A DNA stretch of 64,000 bases from NCBI GenBank assembly GCA_900770925.1, contig CAAGLY010000017.1, positions 1 to 64,000 on the forward strand, read 5' to 3'. Position numbers and translations under genes: made by a program. The notes under the pieces are model-generated. The model saw only the letters and a list, made by a program, of their open reading frames with translations. It had not been told where the DNA came from and searched no databases. This DNA is from Bacilli bacterium. GTDB taxonomy: Bacteria > Bacillota_I > Bacilli_A > RFN20 > CAG-288. Positions within the stretch are counted from its first letter, which is position 1. Each line of letters starts with the position of its first letter. Shown here piece by piece: positions 45,630 to 55,025 of this stretch.

Positions 45630-47167
45630 GCTATCGTATCGTAAAGACAACTCCGGTCTCTGTTACTGTCGAACTCGATGATAAGACCCCTTTCTTTTCT
45701 TCTGTTACCCATGAAGTCTTTCTTGACGGAAAGAAGGTCAAGGACAGGAAAGAGAATGTCTTTACTCTCTTTGACTTAAAGCCCGATACTTCCTATTCTT
45801 TTTCGATTGACGGGGAAGAAAAAGAATTCAGAACTGATAAAGTTTCCTGTATCCTTTACGCTTCCTCTTTTGTCAAAGAGAATAAATGCCAGGATGATAC
45901 ACTTCGTCTTCAGCTTGCTATCTCCTTCACTCCGAAAGGAGGAAGGCTTGTCTTAGATGAGAAAGAATATCATGTCACCTCTTTAAGGAGGAAGTCAGAC
46001 ATGGTTCTCTTTGTTCCGAAAGGAACTACGCTATACGGAAACCCGAATGAAAAAGACTATCCTCTGCTTCCGAAAGAAAGAGAGGATATCCTAAATCACC
46101 GTAAACTTCCCTGCCAGAGCTGGGAAGGAGACTTCTATATCTCTAAGCCCTCGCTTCTGAACAGGATTGAGACGAAGAACGTCACCCTTGTCGGAGAAGG
46201 TGTTATTGATGGCTTGGCTAGGGATTCTAAAGAGTTCTGGCATGATGTCAAGAAACTGCCTTATGGGCGTCCTTCTCTGATTTATTCTTATGATGCAGAG
46301 AATCTGACTATGGTCGGATTGACGTTAAAAAACTCACCCGCATGGACTATTCATCCCTTCTTAAGCCGGAACCTTTCGTTTTTAAACCTCTTTATTCAGA
46401 ACCCGAAAGATGCTCCGAATACCGACGGCAGGGATCCAGAAGCCTGCACCGGAAGGGAGATTTTGGGCATCCGTTTTTCTGTCGGGGATGACTGTATTGC
46501 CTTAAAGAGCGATAAACGGAATCTTGCCAGGCATAGGAAGACTCCTCTCTCTGACTGCCTGATCCGTAACTGCTACAGGAAAGAGGGACATGGAGCAATC
46601 GTCCTTGGATCAGAGGCGGCTTATGGAATCAAGGACATTAAAGTCGAATGCTGTCTCTTTGAGGACACGGACCGTGGATTACGGATTAAGACAAGACGGG
46701 GAAGAGGAAGAGAGTCAATCAGGGATGGGATTCTGTTCAAGGATATTGTCAGGAAGAACGTCCTGACTCCCCTTGTCAGGAACAGGTTCTATTTCTGCGA
46801 TCCGGACGGAAAGGATTTTTCTGTCCAGGATAAGAATCCTCATCCGGTAAGCGAAAGGACTCCTTTCCTAGGCTCCTTTACCTTCGATGAGATCAAAGCT
46901 TATGATTGCTCAATCGCTTTTGGTTTCTTCTACGGGCTTCCGGAGCAGAAAATCAAATCCATTACGATCAAGGATTCTCTTTTCACCAGGAAAGAGGATG
47001 CCAAAGAAGGCTTCCCGGCTAGGCTATGCGATATCGAGAAGAGGAAAAAGCAGGGATTTGTCTTCTATAATGTCGAATCGGTCAAGCTGATTAATGTTAA
47101 GACAGACGGAAACGAAGGGGAGAGAGCTGTCTGCCATCATGTGCTCTCCTTTGAAGATCATGAATGA
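45626..47167 (+). CDS. Polygalacturonase-like glycoside hydrolase (GH28)
   Basis: Hydrolyses alpha-1,4-galacturonan linkages; 513 residues. The N-terminal 85 form a fibronectin-like beta module, the rest is a beta-helix. All catalytic blocks are present: NTDGMDPE (Met is AGG), VGDDCIALKS, EGHGAIVLGSE and GLRIKT. No signal peptide, so it should cleave imported oligogalacturonides in the cytoplasm. It is coupled to membrane protein D (ATGA) and to the following regulator gene. Confidence 0.93.
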   Translation: MSYRIVKTTPVSVTVELDDKTPFFSSVTHEVFLDGKKVKDRKENVFTLFDLKPDTSYSFSIDGEEKEFRTDKVSCILYASSFVKENKCQDDTLRLQLAISFTPKGGRLVLDEKEYHVTSLRRKSDMVLFVPKGTTLYGNPNEKDYPLLPKEREDILNHRKLPCQSWEGDFYISKPSLLNRIETKNVTLVGEGVIDGLARDSKEFWHDVKKLPYGRPSLIYSYDAENLTMVGLTLKNSPAWTIHPFLSRNLSFLNLFIQNPKDAPNTDGRDPEACTGREILGIRFSVGDDCIALKSDKRNLARHRKTPLSDCLIRNCYRKEGHGAIVLGSEAAYGIKDIKVECCLFEDTDRGLRIKTRRGRGRESIRDGILFKDIVRKNVLTPLVRNRFYFCDPDGKDFSVQDKNPHPVSERTPFLGSFTFDEIKAYDCSIAFGFFYGLPEQKIKSITIKDSLFTRKEDAKEGFPARLCDIEKRKKQGFVFYNVESVKLINVKTDGNEGERAVCHHVLSFEDHE

Positions 47168-47720
47168 GATAACTGTTCTGCTTTCCTTCCTTGATCAGGG
47201 AGATAAGGAAAAAAGGAAAAAGGCTCTTCCTTTATTGATAAAAGGAGCCTTACTTGAAGAGGATGATTCCATCACCTTCAAAGAGGAAAAGGACTTTTCC
47301 GTCTTTGCCACTAGCTTCTCCGCCTTATGTGAAGACAGGGGACATGATATTAAGGCCCTTGTTATCCCTGGAGAGAAAAATCCCCTCTATACAGACTATC
47401 TTGCAAAATGCGATAATAATAGAGTTGTTTCCCTTTATTCCTTAAGGAATAACAAGGAAGATTACGCTTCTTTCTATCCTCTCATCGAGCATAGGGACAA
47501 AGATATATTAAAGACCGTCCTCTCCTATCTCTACTACAATGATTCTCCGATTCTCTCTTCCCTTCCTCTCTACATCCACCGGAACACGGTCGTGTACCGG
47601 AGGAACCTGTTCAAGGAAAAGACCGGTCTGTCCTTATCTCTGTTCGAGGATAAGAGGTTCGTCTACAATCTTATTCAATCGTATCTTAAAAAGGAGGATA
47701 CACTCAATGAAGAAATTTGA
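47160..47720 (+). CDS. PucR/CdaR-like regulator with C-terminal HTH
   Basis: A probable transcription regulator, about 186 residues from ATG 47160, which overlaps the GH28 stop; ATG 47139 is an alternative. The C-terminal 60 residues match the PucR helix-turn-helix: LKTVLSYLYYNDS, then LYIHRNTVVYRMNLFKEKTGLSL, where the real Arg residues are CGG and the hydrophobic position after YR is AGG. The usual sensor domain is short or absent. It might sense a pathway intermediate, but its target is unknown. Confidence 0.7.
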   Translation: MNEITVLLSFLDQGDKEKRKKALPLLIKGALLEEDDSITFKEEKDFSVFATSFSALCEDRGHDIKALVIPGEKNPLYTDYLAKCDNNRVVSLYSLRNNKEDYASFYPLIEHRDKDILKTVLSYLYYNDSPILSSLPLYIHRNTVVYRRNLFKEKTGLSLSLFEDKRFVYNLIQSYLKKEDTLNEEI

Positions 47721-48342
47721 AATTCTGTCTGACCTTCTTAACAGCGGAGTTGTCGCTGTTATCCGTGCCGATTCGGTCGATGGCGCCATTAAAAGGTGCA
47801 AGGCTGTTCTAAAAGGCGGAATCAAAGGACTGGAAGTCACCTTCACTGTCCCTGGTGCTGAAGAAGTCATCAAGGAGATGAGCAAGGATAAAGATGCCAT
47901 TGTCGGTGCTGGAACTGTCCTTGATGAAGTCTCCTGCCGCTATGCCATCTTAAAGGGAGCCAAGTTCATCGTCTCTCCTAGCTTCGATCCGAAAGTCGCT
48001 GAAATCTGCAACCTCTATCAGATTCCCTATATCCCTGGCTGCAGGACTCCTACCGAAGTCGTTACCGCTAGGAAGGCAGGCTCTGATCTGATCAAGATCT
48101 TCCCTGGCTCACTCCCGGGACCTGAATACTTAAAGGCCCTTCACGGACCTCTTCCGCAGGCTTCTTTTCTTCCTTCCGGAGGCGTCTCCCTTGAGAATGT
48201 GAAAGATTGGGTCAAATGCGGTGCTGCTGCTGTTTCCGCCGGCGGATACTTAACTGCTCCGGCTAAGACAGGAGACTATGAAGAGATCTCTAAGCGCAGC
48301 AAAGCCTTTGTCGATGCGGTTATGGAAGCCCGGAAGGCATGA
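47707..48342 (+). CDS. eda: KDPG aldolase
   Basis: Splits 2-keto-3-deoxy-6-phosphogluconate into pyruvate and glyceraldehyde 3-phosphate, the final step of this locus. 211 residues from ATG 47707, preceded by AAGGAGG. The catalytic Glu is in GLEVTFTVPGA, the Schiff-base Lys in DLIKIFPGS. The invariant PGCMTPTEV has its Met as AGG, and the next Met (TAMKAG) is AGG as well. An extension upstream to 47539 reads the wrong frame of the regulator and is rejected. Confidence 0.96.
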   Translation: MKKFEILSDLLNSGVVAVIRADSVDGAIKRCKAVLKGGIKGLEVTFTVPGAEEVIKEMSKDKDAIVGAGTVLDEVSCRYAILKGAKFIVSPSFDPKVAEICNLYQIPYIPGCRTPTEVVTARKAGSDLIKIFPGSLPGPEYLKALHGPLPQASFLPSGGVSLENVKDWVKCGAAAVSAGGYLTAPAKTGDYEEISKRSKAFVDAVMEARKA

Positions 48343-49019
48343 CGAAGGAGAGCGAAGTCATTTGGGAAGAGCTCGAGAATGATATCGTAACTAGGAAATA
48401 CCTTCCTGGCTGCAAGCTAGCAGAAACGGAAATTGCTAAGAAGTATCATCTGTCCCGCACTCCCATCCGGGATATCTTCAAGGCTCTTGAACAGGACGGA
48501 CTATTGGAAGTCCGGTCCCAGTCTGGATCCTTCGTTACCCCGATTAACCTGAAAGACAGGGATGACAGGATGTTCATCCGAGCATCCGTCGAATTACAGA
48601 TTCTTACCCGACTTAGGGGAAAACTTGAGGAAAGCGATTTTGTTTACCTTGAGAAAGACCTCAGGGAAAGGAAAGCAAGGTCGGAAGAAAAAGCCAAGGA
48701 CGACACCTTAGACTTCGCAAACCATTTCTTTGACATCGACAATCATTTCCATGCCTATCTCTATGCTAAAGCAAAGAAAAGCAGTGCCCTGGAGTGGCTT
48801 AACACTAAGCATCCGACCTTCAGGCGCTACCGCTTCCTTACCTTCCTCCGTGATGATCCGGAACTTGAGAACTTCTATCTGACACATAAGGCAATTCTGG
48901 ATGTTCTGAAAGAGCCGAATGATCAAAGACTCCGGGAGGTGGTTGCCCGACATAATTATTCAGGAAGGATCGGTCTTGACAAGGTCAAGACGGAACGGCC
49001 TGAACTCTTCGTCCGATAG
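48339..49019 (+). CDS. GntR/FCD transcription regulator
   Basis: 226 residues: an N-terminal winged helix (AETEIAKKYHLSRTPIRDIFKALE, shortened here as the SRTPIRD core, Arg as CGN) with EQDGLLEVRSQSGSFV, and a C-terminal FCD ligand domain containing the metal-type motif region NHFFDIDNHFH. UxuR/ExuR/KdgR-type members control uronate catabolism and bind palindromes. I infer that it recognises CTTGTATACAAG at 22694, 36972 and 37032. Coupled by ATGA to eda. Confidence 0.88.
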   Translation: MTKESEVIWEELENDIVTRKYLPGCKLAETEIAKKYHLSRTPIRDIFKALEQDGLLEVRSQSGSFVTPINLKDRDDRMFIRASVELQILTRLRGKLEESDFVYLEKDLRERKARSEEKAKDDTLDFANHFFDIDNHFHAYLYAKAKKSSALEWLNTKHPTFRRYRFLTFLRDDPELENFYLTHKAILDVLKEPNDQRLREVVARHNYSGRIGLDKVKTERPELFVR

Positions 49020-49042
49020 TAAACAGAAAGGAAATTTTGAAA

Positions 49043-49879
49043 ATGAAATTAGTTACCCGTGACTATTCTTCCAGGGAAGACTATAAGCATTATGATACGG
49101 AGCGTCTTCGCAAGGAATATCTGATTGAGGATGTCTTCGGTGTCGATGATATCCATAGGACCTACTCCAATATTGACCGTATTATTGTCGGCGGTGTGAT
49201 TCCGGTCGATAAGGAAGTTACCTTATCCTCTGCTCCGGAACTCCGTGCCGAGCACTTCTTAGATCGCCGCGAGAGGGGAATCATCAATATTGGCGGAGAA
49301 GGAATTGTGACCCTCGACGGAAAGGAATTCCCCCTCCATCACTGGGATGCCTTATATGTCGGAAGAGGGACTAAGGTTGTTTCCTTTAAGTCCTTAGATA
49401 AGAAGAAACCGGCAAAGTTCTATTTAGCCTCTGCTCCTGCCCATGTTGCCTATCCGACCGTTTACATTCCGCTTGAAAAGGCTGATCACCGTCATCTCGG
49501 TAAGAGGGAAGAGTGTAATGTCCGTACCATCAACCGCTTCATTATTCCGGAGAACGTCAAGACCTGTCAGCTCTCTATGGGACTTACTCACTTAGAGGAT
49601 GGCTCGGTCTGGAACACAAGGCCCTGCCATACCCATGCAAGACGTAGGGAAGTCTACCTCTATTTCGATATTGATCCTAAGGAAGCCGTTATTCATTTCA
49701 GGGGTCCTAAGGAAGATACACGCCATCTCTTTATCCACAACGAACAGGCGGTTATTTCTCCTTCCTGGTCTATCCATTCTGGCTGCGGAACCAAAGCGTA
49801 TACCTTTATCTGGGCTAGGTGCGGCGAGAATCAGGACTTCGACGATAGGGACAATATTGCCACTTCTGAACTCCGTTAA
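49043..49879 (+). CDS. kduI: 5-keto-4-deoxyuronate isomerase
   Basis: Converts 5-keto-4-deoxyuronate, released from unsaturated galacturonate by lyase/GH105 action, into 2,5-diketo-3-deoxygluconate for KduD. About 278 residues from ATG 49043 (a TTG two codons earlier is less likely). A cupin-type zinc enzyme; the signature NTMPCHTHARRMEVYLYFD carries two Met as AGG while the two Arg between them are AGA and CGT. This is the clearest single stretch showing Arg and Met codons side by side. Last gene of the pectin operon. Confidence 0.96.
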   Translation: MKLVTRDYSSREDYKHYDTERLRKEYLIEDVFGVDDIHRTYSNIDRIIVGGVIPVDKEVTLSSAPELRAEHFLDRRERGIINIGGEGIVTLDGKEFPLHHWDALYVGRGTKVVSFKSLDKKKPAKFYLASAPAHVAYPTVYIPLEKADHRHLGKREECNVRTINRFIIPENVKTCQLSMGLTHLEDGSVWNTRPCHTHARRREVYLYFDIDPKEAVIHFRGPKEDTRHLFIHNEQAVISPSWSIHSGCGTKAYTFIWARCGENQDFDDRDNIATSELR

Positions 49880-49900
49880 TTCTTTTCTTTCTGTTTATCA

Positions 49901-49924
49901 GGACTGCCAGGAGGCAGTCCTTTT
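49901..49924 (+). terminator. Terminator of the pectin operon
   Basis: GGACTGCC, loop AGGA, GGCAGTCC, then TTTT. Confidence 0.88.
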
Positions 49925-49993
49925 CCTTTGGCGGAAATTAAAACCAACCTCTGTCTTCTTTAAAGAGTGTGTTTTTCTTCTTTACAAATAAAA

Positions 49994-50020
49994 ATAGGAC
50001 AGAAATTATTTCTGTCCTAT
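49994..50020. terminator. Terminator of the DUF368 gene
   Basis: ATAGGACAGAAA and TTTCTGTCCTAT fold into a twelve-pair stem. On the minus strand it follows the stop at 50027 and is followed by a T-rich stretch. Confidence 0.8.
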
Positions 50021-50026
50021 TTGGTT

Positions 50027-50992
50027 TTATTTAGTTTCTTCTTTAGTAGGAGTCAGCTTCTTTTTCTTCTCCACATACCTGACAAGAAGGAAGGTAAGGG
50101 CAGCGCCGACGATAAAGAGGATGATGCCTAATACTAGATCATAGAGTTTCCTCTCCGGATACTTAGGATAGATAGAAGAGTTGATGAACCTGGAAATAAA
50201 GGAACCTAAGATTAGTCCTAAAATGCAGTAGAAGGTAGATACCCGGTGTCTGCTGAGCCTAAGCTTCCTGAATTTTGAGGAGAAGATTAAACCAAGCAGG
50301 GCACCGACGATTAACAATAAGAGAATGGCTAAGCCGGTTAAGATAAAGGATTTATCGTCAGAGCGGAAGATCGAGTCCTGTCCGATAAAGGTGTTGATGA
50401 TTGGATAGTACCTGCCCATGACCCTTAAGGTCATCGAACCGGAGATTCCGGGAATGACACAGGCAGCTGCGGCAAGGAAACCGGCAACTAAGGCTAAGAT
50501 ATACCTCCACCAGACACGGTTACTGAGATAGGCACCTAAATCAATTTTCTTTAAGGCAGTGACGATGCCAAGAGCAGCTGTTATACCAAGGCAGAGGACA
50601 AACCCAGTGACATGGATGAGCTTGGATTTGGCACTGTCTCCTTTTCTCAGTTCGCTCAGCGCCACAGGAAGCGAACCGATAATGAAGCCCCCAAACAAAC
50701 CGGTAATCGTGAAGGGAACCGCATCGTATCCGTATTTGATGCCGAAAAAGGCTAACAGAGCACCGAGCAGTCCTCCGAGCAGGAAGGGGAGAAGAGTCAG
50801 AATCGATTTCTTGAACTGCTTTTTGATATCGGCAATCGAATCGACAATCGTATCATAGCAACGCTCGGCAACGGCGATTGTGCCTGCGCTTAATCCGGCA
50901 ACAGCTGCGCTGATGCCTAAGGTGACACCTTCCGCAGTTCGGATGAGGAAGGTCTTTCCTTTGTTATTTTTCTTTTCTTTATTCTGTTCCAT
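50027..50992 (-). CDS. DUF368 (PopT-like) membrane protein
   Basis: A 321-residue integral membrane protein with about eight to nine helices. DUF368 members have recently been linked to undecaprenyl phosphate recycling across the membrane. Landmarks are EGVTLGISAAVAGLSAGTIAV near residue 20 (family pattern ...PGVSGGTIA) and a second half-repeat VIPGISGSMTLMVMGMYYPI, where two Met are AGG and two are ATG. If the function is right, it means this cell keeps a lipid-linked cell wall pathway. Confidence 0.85.
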   Translation of the reverse strand: MEQNKEKKNNKGKTFLIRTAEGVTLGISAAVAGLSAGTIAVAERCYDTIVDSIADIKKQFKKSILTLLPFLLGGLLGALLAFFGIKYGYDAVPFTITGLFGGFIIGSLPVALSELRKGDSAKSKLIHVTGFVLCLGITAALGIVTALKKIDLGAYLSNRVWWRYILALVAGFLAAAACVIPGISGSMTLRVMGRYYPIINTFIGQDSIFRSDDKSFILTGLAILLLLIVGALLGLIFSSKFRKLRLSRHRVSTFYCILGLILGSFISRFINSSIYPKYPERKLYDLVLGIILFIVGAALTFLLVRYVEKKKKLTPTKEETK

Positions 50993-51156
50993 GGGTTTTA
51001 CTCCTTTGACTATGATATACGTTAAAGGAGAAAAAGCAAAAGGATACTTTCTCTAATTCATAGGATTACCGAGGAAAAGTGGTTCCAATACAGGAAAAGA
51101 GCTTCTTTTTCGCTTCTATGATAGAATAGGATGTCTTGATTAACGGAGGAAATAAT

Positions 51157-51516
51157 ATGCTGATTGCTATCCCTTATGATGAGGAGACAAAAAGAGTCTT
51201 CCCGGCTACTGGTGCTACGGAAGTCTTCTATTTTGCCGAAGCCGACAGGAAGAGCAAGACTGTGCTTCGGGAAGGCTTTGCTGAGACGGAAGGAAGGACT
51301 CATCATCAGCTTCCTCTTTTCTTAGCAAGTCAGCACACGGATGTCAGGATCTGTAGTCATCTCGGACGCCCTTTATTAGAACTGAGGAAACAGAACGGAA
51401 GGAAAGTCTATCTCACCCCTTCTAATAGTATCTCCGAGACCTTATCTCTCTTTAGGACAGATCAGCTTACTGAAGCGGACGAGGCTAGTGCACACGACTG
51501 TCACTGCGAACATTAA
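51157..51516 (+). CDS. NifX/NafY-like dinitrogenase cofactor-family protein
   Basis: A 119-residue small cytoplasmic protein of the Nif11/NifX (dinitrogenase iron-molybdenum cofactor biosynthesis) fold. I start at ATG 51157 after ACGGAGG. It begins MLIAIPYDEETK, contains EGRTHHQLPLFL and a Cys/His-rich tail (HDCHCEH), which could hold iron. These proteins are widespread in anaerobes that do not fix nitrogen and their function there is unknown. Confidence 0.7.
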   Translation: MLIAIPYDEETKRVFPATGATEVFYFAEADRKSKTVLREGFAETEGRTHHQLPLFLASQHTDVRICSHLGRPLLELRKQNGRKVYLTPSNSISETLSLFRTDQLTEADEASAHDCHCEH

Positions 51517-51552
51517 AAACGGACCATCTCATCATGGGGTGGCCCTTTTCGT

Positions 51553-51954
51553 TTAGATTCCTTCCTGGATTAGCTTATTGACGACGAGCTGATCAGCCGG
51601 ACACCAGTCTTCCTTCTTTAATCCTTCGATAGGATGAAAGGCTTCCGACCTATGGATGTTCTCTTTCCTAGCCAGGTTCCCTTTGACTAGGCTACAGAGA
51701 TAGCAGTTCCTATTTAGGATAAACTCCGGATACTCATAGCGGACATTCCTATAGAAGCGGCGGATTTTAATCTCAGAGGAGAGCTCTTCTTTTATCTCCC
51801 GTTTAAGTGCAGCTTCATCGCTTTCTCCTTCTTCGACCTTTCCGCCGGGGAACTCCCACTTTCCTTTCAGAAATCCGTAAGCCCGTTCGGCAGAGAAGAT
51901 TTGCTTCTGTTCGTTGAGGATAACAGCCGCCACGACTTTAATCTCTTTCTTCAT
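51553..51954 (-). CDS. mutT: MutT-type Nudix hydrolase
   Basis: Hydrolyses oxidised nucleotides such as 8-oxo-dGTP. 133 residues with a complete Nudix box: GGKVEEGESDEAALKREIKEEL is the region at about 37-58 (pattern GX5EX7REUXEEXGU, with Ser at the last Gly). The start codon overlaps the stop of the PLD-helicase gene by one base (TAATG), so it is expressed with it. Nudix genes next to this helicase family recur in Firmicutes as I recall, perhaps reflecting a shared repair or defence role. Confidence 0.88.
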   Translation of the reverse strand: MKKEIKVVAAVILNEQKQIFSAERAYGFLKGKWEFPGGKVEEGESDEAALKREIKEELSSEIKIRRFYRNVRYEYPEFILNRNCYLCSLVKGNLARKENIHRSEAFHPIEGLKKEDWCPADQLVVNKLIQEGI

Positions 51955-54766
51955 TACCTCTCCTCGATTCCTAAATCGTATTTGACCGAATGATCGACCG
52001 GTTTGTCTAAGACTAAATCAAACAGGAGGCAATGTCCTTCGTTATCCGATACCCGCGGGTTAGTCAAGCTCGCTAGTCCAAGGTAGATAAACGGCCTATT
52101 CTCCCCATCCTGTGTTTTCACTTTACGGACAAGGACATGGACCTTCTTTCCGTTCCTTAACGACTTACCCCGGATATTCTCCCTTGTCGTCTCTTGCCTA
52201 GATTCCCATTGGATGACCTTATCGGAGAGGAACTTATCCTTATATTTCAGGCGTTCCTCTTTCTGCCAGTCCTTGTTGAGATTGATCATGATGGCTTTTC
52301 CATGCGGAGTCGAAAACACACCGCTCCTGATATACAGATGGTTTGCATTTAAGGAAGAAGCAAAGCCGATTGTGGAATACCGGTAGAACAGCTTCACAAG
52401 GCCAGTTTCGTTATAGAACTCGGAATGATAACGGGTAAGTCCGTATTCAAGAAGGTTCGAGATCCATTCATGGAATACCGGGTTATCGGTCTTGAAATTC
52501 AGAAGATAGTCATCTCCGCTTTTCGTGACAAGCCTGAGGTGGGATTTCGGTCTGGTGTAGAAATACTTATCCTGTAGCTTGTTTAAGGCATGAAGGAAGG
52601 ATTCCTCGTTGAAGTGAACAGATTCTTTGCAGACCTCTCTTAGTTCCTCTTCTGTTTTCTTGCCTTCCAGAAGAGACTTAACGATCAGGTATTCCTCATC
52701 CCGGATAAGAGGAAGGTAAGTGGAGAGGGTATCAAATGCCTTCTTCTCTTCTTCATTGAAATAAGGAATATTATTCGGATTCTCGGCCTTACAGATAAAG
52801 TCGTAGTAGCTCTTAAAGCTACTCTTATTCCTGAAGCGGAGAAGATCCGCATTGATTTCGTTATTCAGGTAATCCCTAGGCATAGGAATCTTATTGGTGC
52901 CGTTCCTCTTGAGGTATTCCTTGAAGTTCAGATAGTCCTGCTTGATGATGGCAAAGCTATTCAGGTTCGTTCTATCGATGGAATCGAGGATTTCCTGCTG
53001 TGATTCTTCATCAAAGTGGATTTTTAATCCTAGAATATTGAGGGAGGAGAAGTCAGAAATGACATCATTCCGCCTAGTCAGCTTATCGGCATAGCCTGCT
53101 TTCGATAAAGAGCCAAGTGCCATAGCAATCTGCACAGAGCGGTTATAGGAGTTAGCAATGAAGTCTAGGACAGTCAGATACTCTTTTCCTGGATACTTTC
53201 GTAGCCCACGACCAAGTTGCTGGATAAAGATAGTCGGTGACTGAGTGGGACGGAGGAAAAGAACCCTGTTCCTAGAAGGAACATCGACACCTTCGTTTAA
53301 GATATCGACGGCAAAGACCATTTCAAGAGGATTATTCTCTTCCTGCAAATCGTTTAGAACCTTAACACGTTCACCGGTTGTGTTATCACCGGTAAGGTAA
53401 GCGGTGTGGAAGCCTACCCTCTCCCTATTCCTAGACCTTAACCGGGCATGCTCTTTGTTTTTGCAGAACGCAACGCATCTGAGCTTAGTATCAGAAGGTT
53501 TGTATTTTAAAACATTCTGCTTAATGAATTCGCAGTTGTCTAAGGAAGAAACCTGTTGGATGATTCTTCTTATTCCTTCCTGTGATTCATCATCGGCATA
53601 GTCTAAAAGACTATCCTTGATGCCATAGTAATGGAAAGGAACAACTAGATTATCCCTCCTTGCATCACGGAGTCTTAGATCATAAGGGACATTGTTTCCG
53701 AACAGCGAGTAGACATCCTGTCCATCCCTTCGGTCAGGAGTAGCAGTAAGTCCTAAAAAGAACTGCGGTTTAAAGTACTGAATGATTTTCTGATAGGTAG
53801 ATGCACTTGCATGATGGACTTCATCAATGACAATGTAATCGAACTCATCTTTGGAAAAGAGGTCTAGATTATCGGACCTGATCTGGTTCGAGGCAAAGAG
53901 GAAATCCGCATCAAGCTCTTTTGATTCTGCGGTATAGATTCCATAGGTCCGGCTATTTAAAAAGACTCTCTGGAAGGTCTTCCTTGCCTCCTTTAGGATG
54001 ATATCCTTGTGAACAATAAATAATAGTCGCTTGCTATCCCTGTTTAAGGCATCAAAGGCAGCTAAATAAGTCTTGCCTGAGCCAGTAGCCGCAATCACTA
54101 AAGCCCGGTTAACACCCTGTCCCGGTATCTCTGGATTTCCTTCAAGGCGTTTCTCTGCCTTTGGTTAGGATGAATCGGCTTATCGTTCTCGGGGTCGAAG
54201 TAGTCCCTATCCCATCTCTCAATCGCAGTCTGGAGATAGACCTGATATTTCTTGATCAGTTCCGGATTGAGCTTTGGAGTTTTCTTCCAGAGTTCAGTGA
54301 ACTCTCCGTTAATCTTCTGATAGAACTCCTCGCTTTCATCGGTAACGACCGAGACATCCCATTCTTTATTGAACAGCAAGGCAAAACGGGTGATATTACT
54401 TGAACCGACGATAACTTCCTTCTTATCGGGAAAGGAGAAAAGATATCCTTTGGTATGGAACCCATCTTCTCCGAAGCAATGAAAATCCAGATGGCAGGTG
54501 AACTGATTAGGATATTTCTTCTGCAGTTTCCTGAACCTTTCAAGTGAAGGAATATCCGTAAAGTTCTGATAAGTGGAAGTCAGGATCCGTCCTTTCGCTC
54601 CTCTTTTCAGTGCGGCTTCAATCTGATTATAAAGCAGGATCAAGCATGCTTTCTTAATAAAGGATACCGAGAAATCAAAAGACGAACAGGAAGCGAGGCA
54701 GGATATCCTTTTATCCAGGAAGCGGATGGAGCTAGTATTCGAATAAAAATCTTTGCCGCTGTTCAT
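51954..54766 (-). pseudogene. PLD-nuclease/helicase (DUF3427 type), split by a one-base frameshift
   Basis: Two adjacent frames form one protein of about 937 residues. The first (54766 to 54098, 222 codons) is a phospholipase-D-like nuclease (FHTKGYLFSF, VGSSNITRFAL). The second has the superfamily 2 helicase: ATGSGKTYLAAF, IDEVHHA, LTATPDR, QQLGRGLRKY, then a C-terminal part like DUF3427. The frame breaks at GGG at 54115-54117: one extra G would restore ...Asp-Met-Gly-Val-Asn-Arg-Ala-Leu-Val-Ile-Ala-Ala-Thr-Gly..., exactly the family sequence. The GTG start at 54098 inside Walker A is therefore an artefact. It is either a true disabling deletion, phase variation or an assembly error. Confidence 0.85.
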
Positions 54767-55025
54767 TACTGTTAAGCAGCATAGCAGATCTACTTTTCCC
54801 TGTCAAAGGAAACCGTTTAAAAAACATTATCCTTAGCCAAGGCCGGAGTAAAGAATTTGATTGGATATGAAATAAGATTAAAATACGCAAATAGATACTT
54901 TTTGATAAATATATATAAAAGCAAAGCAACCCTTCTTCTGTATCTATTTTAAGTTGTTTGATGTAGATAAAAAGGATTGGTGAAGAACCATCTTCTCCCA
55001 TCCTTTGAGGTAACATAGCGAAAGA

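Noticed and set aside
51954..54098. Stand-alone helicase starting with GTG at 54098
   Set aside because: The start falls at the Walker A motif, and the PLD part in the adjoining frame belongs to the same protein family architecture.
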